64,000 nucleotides of DNA from Lumbricus rubellus. Lineage: Eukaryota > Annelida > Clitellata > Crassiclitellata > Lumbricidae. Where the stretch lies: NCBI GenBank assembly GCA_945859605.1, contig OX243824.1:2613297-2677296 (forward strand). The letters run 5' to 3'. The first letter of the stretch is position 1; the number at the start of each line of letters is the position of its first letter. The notes beneath the pieces are model-generated. The model made no database searches, was not told the origin of the DNA, and worked only from the letters and a program-made list of their open reading frames with translations. The translations under genes were made by a program, and so were the position numbers. Shown piece after piece: positions 55,749-64,000 of the stretch.

Positions 55749-55818
55749 TGTATATATATATATATATATATATAATTATAGATATATATATATATATATA
55801 TAATTATATATATATATA
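55749..55818. repeat. AT microsatellite
   Basis: Three (TA)n blocks separated by ATTATA. Confidence 0.9.
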
Positions 55819-55831
55819 CAATATATTGTTA

Positions 55832-56490
55832 CATGTACGCTCGTAGCATAACGAGCGTTCACTTACATGCTATCCTTGCCTATGGCTTACGTGACTTATC
55901 TCAGGTGTAGACCTGGACACGGTCCTTTGGGTTTTGCACGTGAGAAGGAAAGGTGTGGCGAGTTGGCGCCACAAGTCACGTGGGTTAGCAACTTGGTCAT
56001 ACAATAGAATCATAACTGCTGTTGCTAATGCCCGACTCCCAAAGTTCATATTGTTACGTGTACGCTCGTAGCCTATCCTTGCCCATGGTTTACGTGACTT
56101 ATCGCAGATGTAGACCTGGGCAGTGGACACGGTCATTGGGTCTTGCACGTGAGAGGGAAAGGTGTGGCGAGTTGGCGCCACAAGTCACGTGGGTTAATTA
56201 GCACGAGCTATCGTGGAAAGGTTGGACGATAGAGCCTTCGGTCTTCTTCGCCTCGTTGGTGAGACTGGTCGAGTCTTGGTCGCTTCGTTGGTGGACTCGT
56301 TTGATGTTGTTCCTGAGACGTCTGCCTTGTTGGTAGGTCCTGGAACGTTTTCCCTCCGTGACTTTCAGAAGCTGTCGTTCAGCTTGTCCGGAGTTCGGTT
56401 CGTATTCACCGTTGGTTCGGTTCTGCTGTGCTGTCGTATGTATGTCTACTGTCGAGGTATTTAATTAAAGGACTCTTTACATACTTCATT
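55832..56490 (+). repeat. Tandem partial copies of an LTR-like sequence
   Basis: The blocks at 55832-56005 and 56054-56195 share GTACGCTCGTAGC, CTATCCTTGCC, ACGTGACTTATC, TGTAGACCTGG, and GGCGAGTTGGCGCCACAAG. Copies begin TGTTAC, and the second continues 300 bp to a TTAATTAAAGG polyadenylation-like signal and CTTTACA. This suggests solo or nested LTR fragments, but no target duplication or internal retroelement is seen. Confidence 0.45.
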
Positions 56491-56559
56491 GCTGTAAATA
56501 TCGTCGTCGTCGTCGTCGTCATCGATTATTATTTGTAGTTTAGTTTCTTTTCAATAAAG

Positions 56560-57330
56560 CTGTCGCATTTTGAAGGGGCTCTATAATAACAAGTGCACAC
56601 ACAAAGAAAATATTGATAGCACCAATCTCTTTTATACAGTATTCACGCTTGAGAATGGCATCACCCGATTCGACTGATGCTGATGGCGTAGTAGTATTAT
56701 TTCTTTTATTCTTCGACCAAACGTCAGCTGATAATGTCCGCACTAGATGCGTCGAATTGCAGTTGATATGGGAAATTTGTCTAAGTTAATTCATCCCGTT
56801 AAACACCTTTTACAATGATTCATAATTTATTATATAAAGTGTTGTGCATGAAAAACTTGAATGGGTCGCTTCGCTTCGACAGCTAAACTTTTCATAGTGT
56901 TGCACCAATAAACGGTTCAAATTTGCACATAATATTATGCACATAATCAATTCAAAATCATTATATTCTTGGCAACAAACAAATCAAGAATAAAGAGAAA
57001 TAAAAGTTCACAAATATATTATTTTGAGCCAATTTATCGGCTCTACCATTGCCCTGCCAAATCAATGTGACTTTGTTTCAAATAAAATTTAGTACATTTG
57101 AGTTGCGACCTGTTTGCAAAATTTTGTTTTTCATGTTTAAGCTAATAAATAAATGAAACGAGAACTGTAGAAAGGTAATTCCTGATCGATAAAATTGAAC
57201 ACCATAATTACCTATGTCAGCAATTTATTAAAGTATCGCGCATAGGACCGAGGAACATGATAGCATAAATATCGTGTTTCATGAAAAAAGTAAAATTGAG
57301 AAGAAAATTTGACTTAAATAACTTTGCCTA
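56560..57330. other. Non-coding stretch
   Basis: A/T-rich; no gene or element recognised. Confidence 0.4.
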
Positions 57331-57339
57331 AAATAGAAC

Positions 57340-57412
57340 GACCTGGTGGCGGACCGGTAACGCGTCCGGTCACGGAGCGGGAGGTTGCGGGTTCGACTCC
57401 GGGTAACGACCT
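57340..57412 (+). mobile_element. tRNA-like SINE head
   Basis: A-box-like TGGCGGACCGG (57347-57357) and perfect B box GGTTCGACTCC (57390-57400), followed by a CGACCTTGGGTCACGCAC body. No full tRNA cloverleaf. Confidence 0.65.
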
Positions 57413-57960
57413 TGGGTCACGCACACGTGCCTCTGTCACCAAGCAGTATAATTTGGTACCGGCGTAAGCTGGGAAGTAAACAGCAAGTCCTGCGATACGC
57501 TGGCTCGTGTCCAGGACCTTGGGATTCGTCAATTGCTGGCTCAAGGCTATAGAAAAGGAGATGAACGCCTCCCTGTGTTCCTCATGGAACTGGATGGTCT
57601 TTACTTACATGTACTTAACTTTCTTAGCGATACATTGAGCAATTACGACACCTTCAAATCAGACTTTCATGGCTACATAATTATCGGCGGTAGCGACAGG
57701 ACAGTACATACCCAAAGATTTTATGCACCCCAAAATGTTTATATAAAAATGGTCAATATAATAAAAGAGGTGTCAATGAAAGGGATAGGACTTTACTTTT
57801 TTACATTAGAGTTTAGTTTGCTAATGAAATCGAGGAACTCCTTTAGTAGAGTCGGTATAGACTCTAGACTCATCGCAAGACTTATTAATTGATGTAAAAA
57901 CACTCCGATGAATCAGAGAAAATCGCAAGCTTGCGATCATTATAATATTTATAATTCGAT

Positions 57961-59905
57961 GAGCAGAACCTCGTAAGCCATGGGTAACACCGAAGATGCT
58001 AGAGGATATGGAAGAAAGAAGAAAATGGAAGCATCAGAGTACCGAAGAAGCAAAGAAAGAATACAAAAGACTGAGCAACCAATTAAGGAGAACAACGGAT
58101 AAAGCAAAAGAGGAATGGTGGGAGGAGAGATGCAAAGAGATGGAAATGCTTCAGGAAAAAGGACGACACGACCTAGTTTACAGCAGAATCAAGTCACTGG
58201 GAAAGAAGCCGAATATGGATAGAGGAAATGCAATCAAGAACAAAGACGGCAAGCTACTGGAGGACCCAGATGAGATAAGGAGTCGATGGAAGGAATACGT
58301 GGAAGAGTTATACATGGGAAACAGTAGCCTGGAGAACGAGGAGGAGGAACAGGCACAAGCACAGAATGGAAATGACAGAGGACTGGAGGTGCTCAAAGAG
58401 GAGATCATGGCTGCAATCAGTGATATGAAAAACAACAAGGCAGAGGGAATAGATAACATCCCCATTGAGATACTGAGGAACCTAGGAGAGAAGGCAATGG
58501 GAGAACTGGTGCGGCTGTGCCAGGACATCTACAATACTGGAGAGTGGCCAGAAGACTTCATGCAAACAATAATGATTCCAATCAAGAAAAAGCCAAACGC
58601 AACAACATGCGAGGACCACCGCACTATAAGTCTCCTTACCCATGCACCAAAGATTCTACTAAGAGTTATCACGAAAAGACTACAGGCAAGAGCAGAAAAT
58701 GATAAATGCATTGGAGAGGATCAATTTGGCTTCAGAAAGGGAAGAGGAACAAGAGACGCGATTGCAGCACTGAGAATTCTAACAGAAAGAAGCATCCAGC
58801 ATGGACAGGACATATTCATATGCTACGTTGACTATGAAAAAGCATTTGACAGGGTCGATTGGAAGAAGCTGATGAGTGCGTTAAGACGAATAGGAGTGGA
58901 ATGGCAGGAAAGGAGATTGATAGGTAATCTATATATGGGACAGAAGGTGAAAATAAGAATTGATGGTGAATACTCGGAACCAGGAAAGATAGGAAGAGGT
59001 GTGAGGCAAGGATGCCCACTATCCCCAATATTGTTTAATATCTATATAGAAGAAATTGTAAGAGAAACACTGGAAGAAGTGAATGAGGGGATAAAGGTAG
59101 GAGGAAGACTGATAAAAGCTCTGAGGTTTGCGGACGATCAGGCAATGTTGGCAGGCACTCAAGAAGGATTACAAAGAATGATGGATCGACTGAACATGAT
59201 ATCGACAGAATACGACATGAAAATAAACATCAAAAAGACAAAGACTATGAGGATAAGCAAAGGAGGAAAGGAAGCAATTCTTAAGATCACAGTAAACGGA
59301 GAGGAAATAGAACAGGTAGAGAAATTCTGCTACCTAGGAAGTATGGTCACAGATGATGCAAGATGCCATATAGAAATAAAAAGAAGAATAGCCATGGGAA
59401 AAGACGCATTCAACAACAGAGGGGAACTCCTCAGAGGAAAACTAAATATGAGCCTTAAAAAGAGGATGGTCAAGACGCTGGTGTGGAGTGTGGTCCTGTA
59501 TGGGTCAGAAACATGGACAATGAGAAAGGATGACATAAGAAGATTGGAGGCTTTCGAAATGTGGATTTGGCGAAGAATGAAGCGTGTCAGCTGGATGGAA
59601 CACAAGACAAACGAAGAAATACTGCAGATGGTGGGAGAGGAACGATCAATGATGGAGACAATACGGAGGCGACAGAGAAACTGGATTGGACACATCATGA
59701 GGAGTGACACCATAGTACGGGATATCATCGAAGGAAGAATGGAGGGGAAAAAGACAAGAGGAAGACCAAGAACAATGCTACTGGACTGGATGATGACAAA
59801 GGACGGTTACAGAGGGCTAAAGATGGATGCACAGAACAGATATGCGTGGCGTCATTGGACATATGAACCTGCCTGACGGCAGAGAACCAAAGAAGAAGAA
59901 GAGCA
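57961..59905 (+). mobile_element. RTE-type LINE, 5'-truncated but with open polymerase
   Basis: Sequence homologous to the LINE group begins right after an in-frame TGA at 57960 and runs to a short AAGAAGAAGAAG tail. The apurinic endonuclease domain is absent. GAGCA flanks both ends (57961-57965, 59902-59906), a weak target-duplication candidate. Confidence 0.75.
57996..59876 (+). CDS. RTE-type reverse transcriptase
   Basis: 626 codons without interruption. An N-terminal basic helical region precedes the RT domain: [19 protein letters not shown], then [26 protein letters not shown] (about 277-289), [20 protein letters not shown], and the catalytic FADD at 378-381. The C-terminal segment ([42 protein letters not shown]) is typical of RTE-like elements. 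The endonuclease domain is lacking, so this copy could not mobilise alone; the open frame suggests a fairly recent insertion. The fragment at 28921 is a sister copy. Confidence 0.88.
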   Translation: MLEDMEERRKWKHQSTEEAKKEYKRLSNQLRRTTDKAKEEWWEERCKEMEMLQEKGRHDLVYSRIKSLGKKPNMDRGNAIKNKDGKLLEDPDEIRSRWKEYVEELYMGNSSLENEEEEQAQAQNGNDRGLEVLKEEIMAAISDMKNNKAEGIDNIPIEILRNLGEKAMGELVRLCQDIYNTGEWPEDFMQTIMIPIKKKPNATTCEDHRTISLLTHAPKILLRVITKRLQARAENDKCIGEDQFGFRKGRGTRDAIAALRILTERSIQHGQDIFICYVDYEKAFDRVDWKKLMSALRRIGVEWQERRLIGNLYMGQKVKIRIDGEYSEPGKIGRGVRQGCPLSPILFNIYIEEIVRETLEEVNEGIKVGGRLIKALRFADDQAMLAGTQEGLQRMMDRLNMISTEYDMKINIKKTKTMRISKGGKEAILKITVNGEEIEQVEKFCYLGSMVTDDARCHIEIKRRIAMGKDAFNNRGELLRGKLNMSLKKRMVKTLVWSVVLYGSETWTMRKDDIRRLEAFEMWIWRRMKRVSWMEHKTNEEILQMVGEERSMMETIRRRQRNWIGHIMRSDTIVRDIIEGRMEGKKTRGRPRTMLLDWMMTKDGYRGLKMDAQNRYAWRHWTYEPA

Positions 59906-59989
59906 TACAACAGTCTCAGACTCTCTGTAATAATTATTGGTAATTTTGAAGCATATTTGTTGCCTTCGATCAATGCGACGGTGATTCAC

Positions 59990-61650
59990 ATTTTAGCATG
60001 ATCTGCGTCGAAAGCATCAAGACGGTGAGGGAGAGGAGAAGCATGGCCTCCGTTATTACCACACACGAAAGGTGGAGCTAACGAAACCTGATCCAGTTTA
60101 TAATCGCAATCGCAATCTATAAAAACATCGTCTAAAACTATGCATGCGCTTTGTGAAAGCTTATTCGCCGAAAAAACTAAATTATAATTTTATATAACTG
60201 AGCAAATATTAAAAATAAAGGTGTCTCTTTTAGTTCGCTCATTCAATTTGGTAGCAATGCCTCTTCGAAAATTGCCATGATGAATTTCATGTTCTATTTC
60301 TTTTTTCACTGTATAAGGGTGGTTACAGTGTTGTAAATGCCGCAGTTGTCGTCGTTTTTATTGTTGAACGGGCACTATGACCACTATCCTACCAAGTCTG
60401 CGCAAAAGTAAGGGCACGTAAATATCCCTGACAGCTGTTTTACCCACAAAACCACAACAATTGGCAAAATAGACACCCTTAAGCTTTAATTTCAAAAATA
60501 TATAAATATTACGCTAGTTGCCCTATGGGATTTGTTGAAGACATATAATCAATGGAAGCCCGCTCCAGGTTTTCAGACCAACCACAGACGATGATATTAG
60601 GCCCACATGACATTGTATGCTAAGGGCAAGTCTGGAGTGTTCTCTGATTCACTGTGTGTTCTTGCATCAATTAGCAAGCCTTACGATGAATCTAGGCCTA
60701 CTCCACGGAGTGTTTTCGTCGATTGCATAAGCACACTAAACTCCAAAGAAATAATAAGCGGACATTTACACCGAGGAGTGTACTTTTTATAGGCAATTAA
60801 AAAGCAGATACTTCACTTTGGCGAATGAAGCTCTAAGTATAATTGGTCACATTAGTTCTACTTATTGTCTTTAATCTCAATAATGCTACAGACCCACTTA
60901 AGTGATATTTTTCACAAATTGACGAAGACTGCTGTCTACGCTTGCCTTAACCTGGAGCGCTTATGAGTAGAGACCTTGAAGGGGCGCTGTATAATTTTGG
61001 ATGAATGAATTGATCGATTAATTGATTGAATATTTGTTTGATTGATTGGTTGACTAGTATATACAACAGCCTCTATTATGAGTAATTTTGAAGCGTCTTC
61101 TTTTCCAGCATCCTTGGATCAATTTGGAGGTGATCAACATAACACAATCTAGAAGAGGAGGAGCACGGAGTCCGTTAATATCACACATGTAGAAAAGGTG
61201 GAGCCAAGCGTAACAGGTTTCAGTTTATAATCTAAATCTAAATCGTAAGTTACTTTCTAAATTTCCGAATCAATAAGTACTCCTAAGTTAGTCTAGACTA
61301 GAGCCAATATGGAAACCTTTCATTAACGGCGATAAAAGTCAATGTATTTATATCATAGCTGAAATTTCATTCAAAGGTGTCTTATTGCAGTAATAATTCA
61401 TTCGCTTTGGCGGCATTGCGTCATCGAAAATTGTACAGACTTGATGTCATGTTATATCTGCAATTTTTTTATTGCACCAGGTTGTACCTGTTGCTATTGT
61501 CACGGTTGTCGTAGTTTCTATTGTTGCTTCCCACACCGTCTCCTATGCTCTACTGGGGTGGTGCCAGTGCCATGTCTGAATTAAAGTGAGGGCAACATCA
61601 ACAACACTGACAGCTGTTTCAACTACAACATGATGCATATAATTACTGGA
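59990..61650 (+). repeat. Two diverged copies of a 0.5-kb block
   Basis: 59935-60420 and 61080-61600 share GTAATTTTGAAGC, GAGAGGAGAAGCA/GAGGAGGAGCACG, ACC(T/A)...CAGTTTATAATC, AAAGGTGTCT (60217, 61373), TTCATTCG/TTCAATTTGG and a GTTGTCGT...TTATTGTTG block. They belong to the same AAAGGTGTC-bearing family as units B-D, or a relative. Confidence 0.6.
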
Positions 61651-61799
61651 TGCTCGCCTTTTCTGTCTTCAACCTTTTCTATTATTTCTCGTACTTGCTA
61701 TTAAGCTTTTGCCTTTTTTCGTCGATTTTCTTTCGATTACATTGTCTTTGTGTTGATTTAAAGTGATTTACCACTAATATATTTGAATGTTGATTTGTG

Positions 61800-61975
61800 G
61801 GGCGTGGTGGCGTAGTGGTGGCGTCGTTGCCTTGGAGCCGGAAGGTTCGAGGTTCGAATCCACCCTCAAGCCGCGTAAGGACCTTGGGCAAGTCCTTCAC
61901 TTACAATTGCTCAGCGCTTCGGCGTGAAACTCCGATGCAGTGTCCGATCTGCATTAGATGATTCTTTATAAGACA
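61800..61975 (+). mobile_element. tRNA-derived SINE
   Basis: Perfect A box TGGCGTAGTGG (61808-61818) and B box GGTTCGAATCC (61851-61861), then the ACCTTGGGCAAGTCCTTCAC body and CGGCGTGAAACTCC. The best-preserved SINE of the window; relatives at 48.0 and 48.9 kb. Confidence 0.8.
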
Positions 61976-62932
61976 AATTATAGACGTTGTTGTTTTGGAG
62001 GAAAAAATTGCTAGTGCTGAAAATGTGACCAATATATAAAGATTTGTAAAACAATAAAACGGTGTTTAAATGAACATTATAAAAATTCAGCATTTAGAGA
62101 GCGTCTTTCTATTTTTTTTGGATTCTCGTGTTTTGACTGCACAGTCGCACTTTTACGAATAGTGAGGTTGATGGTACGCTATGGAAAATGCGATAAATAA
62201 TTTAGAAAGCAATCGTAAGCGTAATGTATAACGTCATAATTTAGTGCTGATCATATGGCACCAGCTCATTAGCGAGTGCTGTGTCTGTCAGATAAAATAA
62301 TTGTCCAGCGAAAAAACACTGAAGAAATCAAACTGTATTTTAAGTACGATATTAACGCTACATGACAATGACCATGATAATCATATTCAGTCATTACTGT
62401 GCCACGGATTAGGGGTGCTAAATGCAGGCTGCGCTCCAACACGGCCGCGTATATATAAAAATTCGAATTCGTTAAGTAAGGTCAGAGAGTCATAAAAGTT
62501 ATTTCATTTTCAGCTGTAATTTTATCGGCAGCATTGTCCATCAAGGTTGTAGCATTTCCGTGTCAAGGTTGAAAGGATGGATTCAACCTTGGATCCTGAG
62601 TGTAAAAATTGCTATTGGTAGTATTTCTTGTGACACAATAATATTTTTGTCAGAAACCGTACTGACACTGGAAGAATGCAAAATTTTATTTTTGTATGAA
62701 TTTATGTTTTCTGCTAACAGCTATAAAAGGTGTTTAAATAGAGCCCTACCATTTCACTAGACTTTCGAGGTTCGTGACATCGTATGGCAAGTGGAGTGGA
62801 TCCGATTTGACCAGGGTCTATGACAACAGAGGCCGTTACCCTGGACAGAAATTTGCTCGGCATGTTACAGCACTTATGAGCAAGGTACTAGACCAGTACA
62901 TCGCATTCAACAGTTTATGACGTCTCTTGGCA
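61976..62932. other. Non-coding stretch with a diverged repeat
   Basis: Contains AAAAGGTGTTTAAA at 62725 and the CTATGACAACAGAGG block shared with 52.9 kb; no gene. Confidence 0.45.
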
Positions 62933-62936
62933 TTAA

Positions 62937-63417
62937 CACTTGAGTGCCCAAGGTAATTTTTGGTACACGAAGGCCCAAGGAGGGGGTCCGCGCGGACCCC
63001 AGCGTTTTTGGCTAATATCTTGAGAAGGGATTTTAATATCGTTACAGAATTTAGTTCTATGTGATCCCAAATGAATTTGCAATCGATTGATGTATCTTAT
63101 ATCACAATAACACCACCTGGTGTAAAATAATAGTGTAATAATCTCGTGACACATTTTATGCTTTCTTGCGTTATTTACCGAAGGAAGCCTATACGCTTGT
63201 ATGAATATCAACCGCATATCTTGCGGTACCCTTAGTATATGCTGTGTTTGTGGGGTACAGGGTAGGACAATACTCACGCAAAATATACCATTCTATCCCC
63301 AAATGGTTGGTCTAGGAATACCTAAAAGCATTTCTGCAGATCCATAGTCTTTAAAAAGTTATCCGGGAAAAACAGGCCTGGGGTCCGGTCGGACCCCCCC
63401 CCTTGGGCACTCGAGGG
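62937..63417. mobile_element. piggyBac-like MITE, 481 bp
   Basis: Inverted ends CACTTGAGTGCCCAAGG and (reverse strand) CCCTCGAGTGCCCAAGG, flanked on both sides by TTAA (62933-62936, 63418-63421), the target specificity of piggyBac-type transposons. Subterminal GGGGGTCCG...CGGACCCC inverted blocks. No transposase. Confidence 0.82.
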
Positions 63418-63421
63418 TTAA

Positions 63422-64000
63422 ATGGGAAAAGTCTGCACAAAGTTGTATCACCGTATTTACCAATTTTTGCAATTGCAGAATTTATCTATAATAATTGTTA
63501 GGTTGTGCGTCGTAATGCAGACTTTTAGCTCCGATCAATGACCATGCTATTGACTGGCACGCAAGAGTACTGGCAGTGACCAATATTTATTCCGCAAGAA
63601 TACGGATGAATGTAGCCATAGTTTAACGAAATGTCATCCCAACTTTTTCAACTCGAGACAAACTAAATGTGACGCGTTCAAGGACCATAACAGAAAAATG
63701 ATAATTTAAAGCGAAAAAAACTTATTAAAATGTGTCTAGACTGATTCAAATGTTATTATGACGATCAAATCATCAACTCCAAACATAAGAGACGCAGACT
63801 AAATGCGGAGAGTTGAATTTTGCAAGAATGCAAAAAAACGTCTTTTTCGCGGTTGTAGTCGGTTTCTTTTTTCTCAGTATAACGACGCTCTGTAGTAGCA
63901 TAGATCACTAGCCTCCCCTCTCCTCCTTTGTACAGACTTTGGACTGGCGTGATAGTAGTGCCAACAGTTGCGCAGTTTGTGGTTGCAGTTTGACATCGAT
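63422..64000. other. Non-coding stretch
   Basis: No gene or element recognised to the window end. Confidence 0.4.

Noticed and set aside
57340..61870. Functional tRNA genes at perfect B boxes
   Set aside because: No acceptor or anticodon stems close into a cloverleaf and non-tRNA bodies follow; these are SINE heads.

Overview
The window looks like a marine invertebrate nuclear genome: multi-exon TRIM-like and macro-domain sequence, RTE and CR1/L2-like LINEs, tRNA-derived SINEs, Helitrons, hAT and piggyBac-like MITEs, and long microsatellites. The species cannot be fixed from this; the palindrome TAGGCCTA is strikingly over-represented from 13.2 kb rightward and absent to its left.

Region 1 (1-11.5 kb) is the right-hand part of an integrated Polinton/Maverick (adintovirus-like) dsDNA element. 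A + strand block (zinc-ribbon protein, adenain-type protease, two paralogous fibre-like proteins with C1q-type heads) converges at a 10-bp hairpin with a long - strand block: major capsid protein, core-like protein, three conserved proteins, a dUTPase-fold protein without its catalytic Asp, penton-like minor capsid protein and packaging ATPase. A 28-bp divergent promoter then serves the ATPase and a zinc-ribbon/phospholipase A2 gene. The integrase with C-terminal chromodomain follows in the -1 frame, overlapping the PLA2 gene, with no ATG and with a canonical T TTA AAA slippery heptamer at the overlap. All these frames are open. The polymerase is not in the window and should lie to the left. 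A small SAP-domain gene and diverged repeats lie near the right edge of the element.

Region 2 (11.5-31.7 kb) holds the only clear host coding sequence: a RING/B-box/coiled-coil (TRIM) exon and, downstream in compatible splice phase, exons for a KH-like plus macro domain of the PARP14/PARP9 type. Together they could form a TRIM-macro fusion gene (16.8-30.4 kb), although the macro part carries a damaged splice acceptor and a frameshift. Introns and flanks contain LINE fragments, a telomere-like repeat element, three non-autonomous Helitrons, a TIR element with a minisatellite core, a truncated RTE LINE with target-site duplication, and a SINE.

Region 3 (31.7-64 kb) has no recognisable host gene. 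It is built from diverged copies of a multi-kilobase repeat unit (also partly present at 12.6-14.6 kb), interrupted by hAT-type elements whose empty sites survive in sister copies. A 9-mer, AAAGGTGTC, recurs about 15 times in one orientation from 39.5 to 61.4 kb and is not explained by any element I recognise. Other content: a second TIR/minisatellite element, an uninterrupted RTE reverse-transcriptase ORF, a TTAA-flanked piggyBac-like MITE, several SINEs and simple repeats.
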